Origin: Georgenia ruanii
GTDB taxonomy: Bacteria > Actinomycetota > Actinomycetes > Actinomycetales > Actinomycetaceae
Assembly: GCF_009193175.1 (NCBI RefSeq)
Contig: NZ_VUKE01000007.1
Coordinates: 110,712 to 174,711 of the forward strand
Length of the DNA: 64,000 nucleotides
Direction of reading: 5' to 3'
This document shows, in pieces, positions 61,801-64,000 of this stretch (the first letter of the stretch is position 1; every line of letters begins with the position of its first letter). Made by a program: the position numbers and the translations under genes. The notes under the pieces were generated by a model. The model made no database searches. It saw only the letters and a list, made by a program, of their open reading frames with translations, and was not told the DNA's origin.

Positions 61801-63732
61801 ATGGCCTCTGAGAGCCGACCCGGTGATCGCGACGGACACCCGCGCAGGATGAGGCAGAGCCCGTTCCCGCCCATCGCGGAGTACGCGTTCCTGTCCGACT
61901 GCGAGGCCAGCTGCCTCATCGCCCCGAGCGGGCAGGTGGAGTGGATGTGCCTGCCGCGCCACGACTCGCCGAGCGTGTTCGCCGCCATGCTCGATCGGGG
62001 TGCCGGTTCCTTCCAGGTCGCGCCCTATGGCGTGCGGGAGCCGACGTCGCGCCGGTACCTCCCGGGCAGCCTCATCCTCGAGACCACATGGCAGGCCCCG
62101 ACCGGGTGGATGATCGTGCGCGACGCCCTGGTGATGGGTCCCTGGCACCACCTCGAGAAGCGCGCGGCGCGGTACCGCCGCCCGCCGTCGGACTACGAGG
62201 CCGGGCATTGCCTCTTGCGGACGATCCGGTGCGTGAACGGCAGCGTGGACCTGTCGGTCCTGTGCGAGCCCGTCTTCGACTACGGCCGGCGCCGGACCGA
62301 CTGGCAGTACGTGGGTGCGGGATACCGCGAGGCCACCACGGCGAGCCCGGGTGACGGCCCCGCGCCCGTGCTCCGCCTCACGACCGACAGGAACATCGGC
62401 CTCGAAGGCCCCTCGGCCGTGATCCGCACCCGCCTGGTCGAGGGCGACCAGGCGTTCGTCGCGCTGTCCTGGGCCACGCTGCCGCCGCCGCGAACCTGGG
62501 ACGAGGCCGCGCAGCAGCAGTGGTACACCACGGAGTACTGGCGGCAGTGGATCACTGTCGGGGAGTTCCACGATCACCCCTGGCGCGAAGAGCTCCAGCG
62601 CAGCGCCCTGACGCTCAAGGGGCTGACCTACGCGCCCACCGGAGCGCTGATGGCCGCGGCCACGACATCCTTGCCCGAGAGCCCGGGCGGCACCCGCAAC
62701 TGGGACTACCGCTACGCGTGGATCCGTGACTCCACGTTTGCCCTGTGGGGGCTCTACACGCTGGGTCTCGACCGAGAGGCCAACGACTTCTTCTCCTTCA
62801 TCCGAGAGGTCGCCGCACAGGACGAGCTGCAGCTGATGTACGGCATCGGCGGGGAACGGGACCTGCCCGAGCACACGCTCGACGAGCTCGAGGGATACGA
62901 CGGCGCCCGTCCGGTCCGGGTGGGCAACAGCGCCGCCCTGCAGCGCCAGCACGACATGTGGGGAGCGATGCTGGACTCGGTGTACCTGCACGTGAAGTCG
63001 CGCGACCAGCTGCCGGAGGCACTGTGGCCCATCCTGCGCCGGCAGGTCGAGCAGGCGGCCACGCACTGGCGCGAGCCGGACAACGGCATCTGGGAGGTGC
63101 GCGGTGCGCCCCAGCACTTCACCTCCTCGAAGTTGATGTGCTGGGTGGCGATGGACCGGGGCGCGCGGCTCGCCCGGCTGCACGACCAGCCCGAACAGGC
63201 GGAACACTGGCAGCGGATCGCGAACGAGATCCGGGAGGACATCCTCACCAACGGCGTCGACGAACGGGGGGTCTTCGTGCAGCGCTACGGCGCGACCACC
63301 CTCGACGCCTCGCTCCTGCTGGTGCCGCTCTTCCGGTTCCTCCCCGCCGACGACCCCCGCGTGCGCGCCACGGTCCTCGCCATCGCCGACGACCTGACCT
63401 ACAACGGGCTCGTGCTCCGCTACCGCGTCGAGGACACCGACGACGGGCTGCCGGGGACGGAGGGGTCCTTCACGATCTGCTCCTTCTGGCTGGTATCCGC
63501 CCTGGTCGAGATCGGGGAGGTCGAACGAGCCAAGGCCCTGTGCGAGCGGGTGCTGTCCTACGCGAGCCCGCTGGGGCTCTACGCGGAGGAGATCGACCCG
63601 ATCAGCGGCCGCCATCTCGGCAACTTCCCCCAGGCATTCACCCACCTGGCCCTCATCAACGCGCTCATGCACGTCATTCGGGCCGAGGAGAGCGGGGGCG
63701 GTGTCCGCTTCGCGCCAGCTCACCCACTGTGA
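61801..63732 (+). CDS. Glycoside hydrolase family 15 (glucoamylase/trehalase-like) protein
   Basis: A 643-residue GH15 protein. The N-terminal beta-domain (about 15-230) begins FPPIAEYAFLSDCEASCLIAP, and the catalytic (alpha/alpha)6 barrel follows. Features are NWDYRYAWIRDSTFALWGLY, with acidic catalytic-region residues, and a second acid in SPLGLYAEEIDPISGRHLGNFPQAFTHLALI near the C-terminus. Actinobacterial and mycobacterial homologs include trehalases and glucan hydrolases. ATG at 61801 is the first likely start; ATG at 61849 is an alternative. It is cytoplasmic, with no signal peptide. Confidence 0.86.
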   Translation: MASESRPGDRDGHPRRMRQSPFPPIAEYAFLSDCEASCLIAPSGQVEWMCLPRHDSPSVFAAMLDRGAGSFQVAPYGVREPTSRRYLPGSLILETTWQAPTGWMIVRDALVMGPWHHLEKRAARYRRPPSDYEAGHCLLRTIRCVNGSVDLSVLCEPVFDYGRRRTDWQYVGAGYREATTASPGDGPAPVLRLTTDRNIGLEGPSAVIRTRLVEGDQAFVALSWATLPPPRTWDEAAQQQWYTTEYWRQWITVGEFHDHPWREELQRSALTLKGLTYAPTGALMAAATTSLPESPGGTRNWDYRYAWIRDSTFALWGLYTLGLDREANDFFSFIREVAAQDELQLMYGIGGERDLPEHTLDELEGYDGARPVRVGNSAALQRQHDMWGAMLDSVYLHVKSRDQLPEALWPILRRQVEQAATHWREPDNGIWEVRGAPQHFTSSKLMCWVAMDRGARLARLHDQPEQAEHWQRIANEIREDILTNGVDERGVFVQRYGATTLDASLLLVPLFRFLPADDPRVRATVLAIADDLTYNGLVLRYRVEDTDDGLPGTEGSFTICSFWLVSALVEIGEVERAKALCERVLSYASPLGLYAEEIDPISGRHLGNFPQAFTHLALINALMHVIRAEESGGGVRFAPAHPL

Positions 63733-63835
63733 CCGACGCCGCCATGCGCCGGTCCGAGCGCTCGTCGCTCCCGACCAGGGCTCCCGACACGCCGGGAGGT
63801 TCAGGGCGCCTGGTCACAGAAAGGAACCTGCCGAC

Positions 63836-64000
63836 ATGACATCGACGCTCAGCTTCACCGTCTTCGACGCGCCGGACAAGCCCCTGGTGGGAGACCGGCC
63901 CCGCCCGTTCGGGCCACCGATGGCCTGGGACCCGATGACGTCGACCCTGATCTCCGGCGAGCACGATGCGGTCCTGGTGGACCCGCTCACCACCGTCGCC
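63836..64000 (+). CDS. MBL-fold metallo-hydrolase, N-terminal part (runs off the right edge)
   Basis: The 55 residues present begin MTSTLSFTVFDAPDKPLVGD and continue through WDPMTSTLISGEHDAVLVDP, the first strand pattern (STLI-x-G...AVLVDP) of metallo-beta-lactamase-fold proteins. The zinc motif HxHxDH lies beyond the window. ATG at 63836 has AAAGGA upstream. The assignment rests on a short fragment only. Confidence 0.6.
   Translation, partial: MTSTLSFTVFDAPDKPLVGDRPRPFGPPMAWDPMTSTLISGEHDAVLVDPLTTVA

Overview
The window is very GC-rich, with many GTG and some TTG starts, tight ATGA/GTGA gene overlaps and actinobacterial gene families. It looks like the chromosome of a high-GC actinomycete, plausibly Micrococcales (Cellulomonas/Georgenia-like); the genus cannot be fixed from the sequence alone. 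No rRNA, tRNA, IS element, phage gene or CRISPR array was seen.

Layout. 1-9.2 kb is housekeeping and stress: the start of an HrpB helicase, a VOC protein, a deazaflavin-type oxidoreductase, an NhaA-thioredoxin fusion, an overlapping RsbQ/RsbP-like energy-stress pair, a proline-rich membrane protein, a 2-hydroxyacid dehydrogenase and a TetR regulator. 9.3-15.8 kb holds RlmC, a DUF1810 protein, a cyclase plus thiamine-diphosphate (ThDP) enzyme operon, an exported acidic repeat protein with a perfect 16-bp terminator, and two unknown proteins. 16-25.7 kb holds GNAT plus MFS genes, a nucleoside deaminase, a tandem glycine riboswitch upstream of an EamA/DMT transporter, a TRIC-like channel, an M20 amidohydrolase, MgtE and a SNF2 helicase.

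26-41.6 kb is the catabolic core, a homoprotocatechuate (3,4-dihydroxyphenylacetate) meta-cleavage cluster. It contains HpaD, HpaE, HpaH, HpaI, an unusual FAH-RraA fusion in the HpaG position, a succinate-semialdehyde dehydrogenase, a MobA-like flavin hydroxylase, an MHS transporter, an IclR regulator and two near-paralogous GntR regulators. Together these would take an aromatic acid to pyruvate plus succinate. Recognisable HpaB/HpaC and HpaF genes are absent from the window. A four-copy hairpin repeat separates hpaI from a second ThDP enzyme.

41.8-47.3 kb is an amine-utilisation unit (permease, cupin, flavin amine oxidase, aldehyde dehydrogenase) divergent from a TetR gene, with a palindrome placed in the permease promoter. 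47.3-50.7 kb is a Frc/Xyl-type sugar ABC transporter with a single-domain ATPase that apparently lacks a standard start codon. 50.9-52.9 kb holds a PAP2 phosphatase and an APC permease. 53-60.1 kb is a polyol operon resembling smo/mtl systems: binding protein, two permeases, zinc dehydrogenase, ATPase, mannitol-type dehydrogenase. The right end has another zinc dehydrogenase, a GH15 glucoamylase/trehalase-like protein and the start of an MBL-fold hydrolase.
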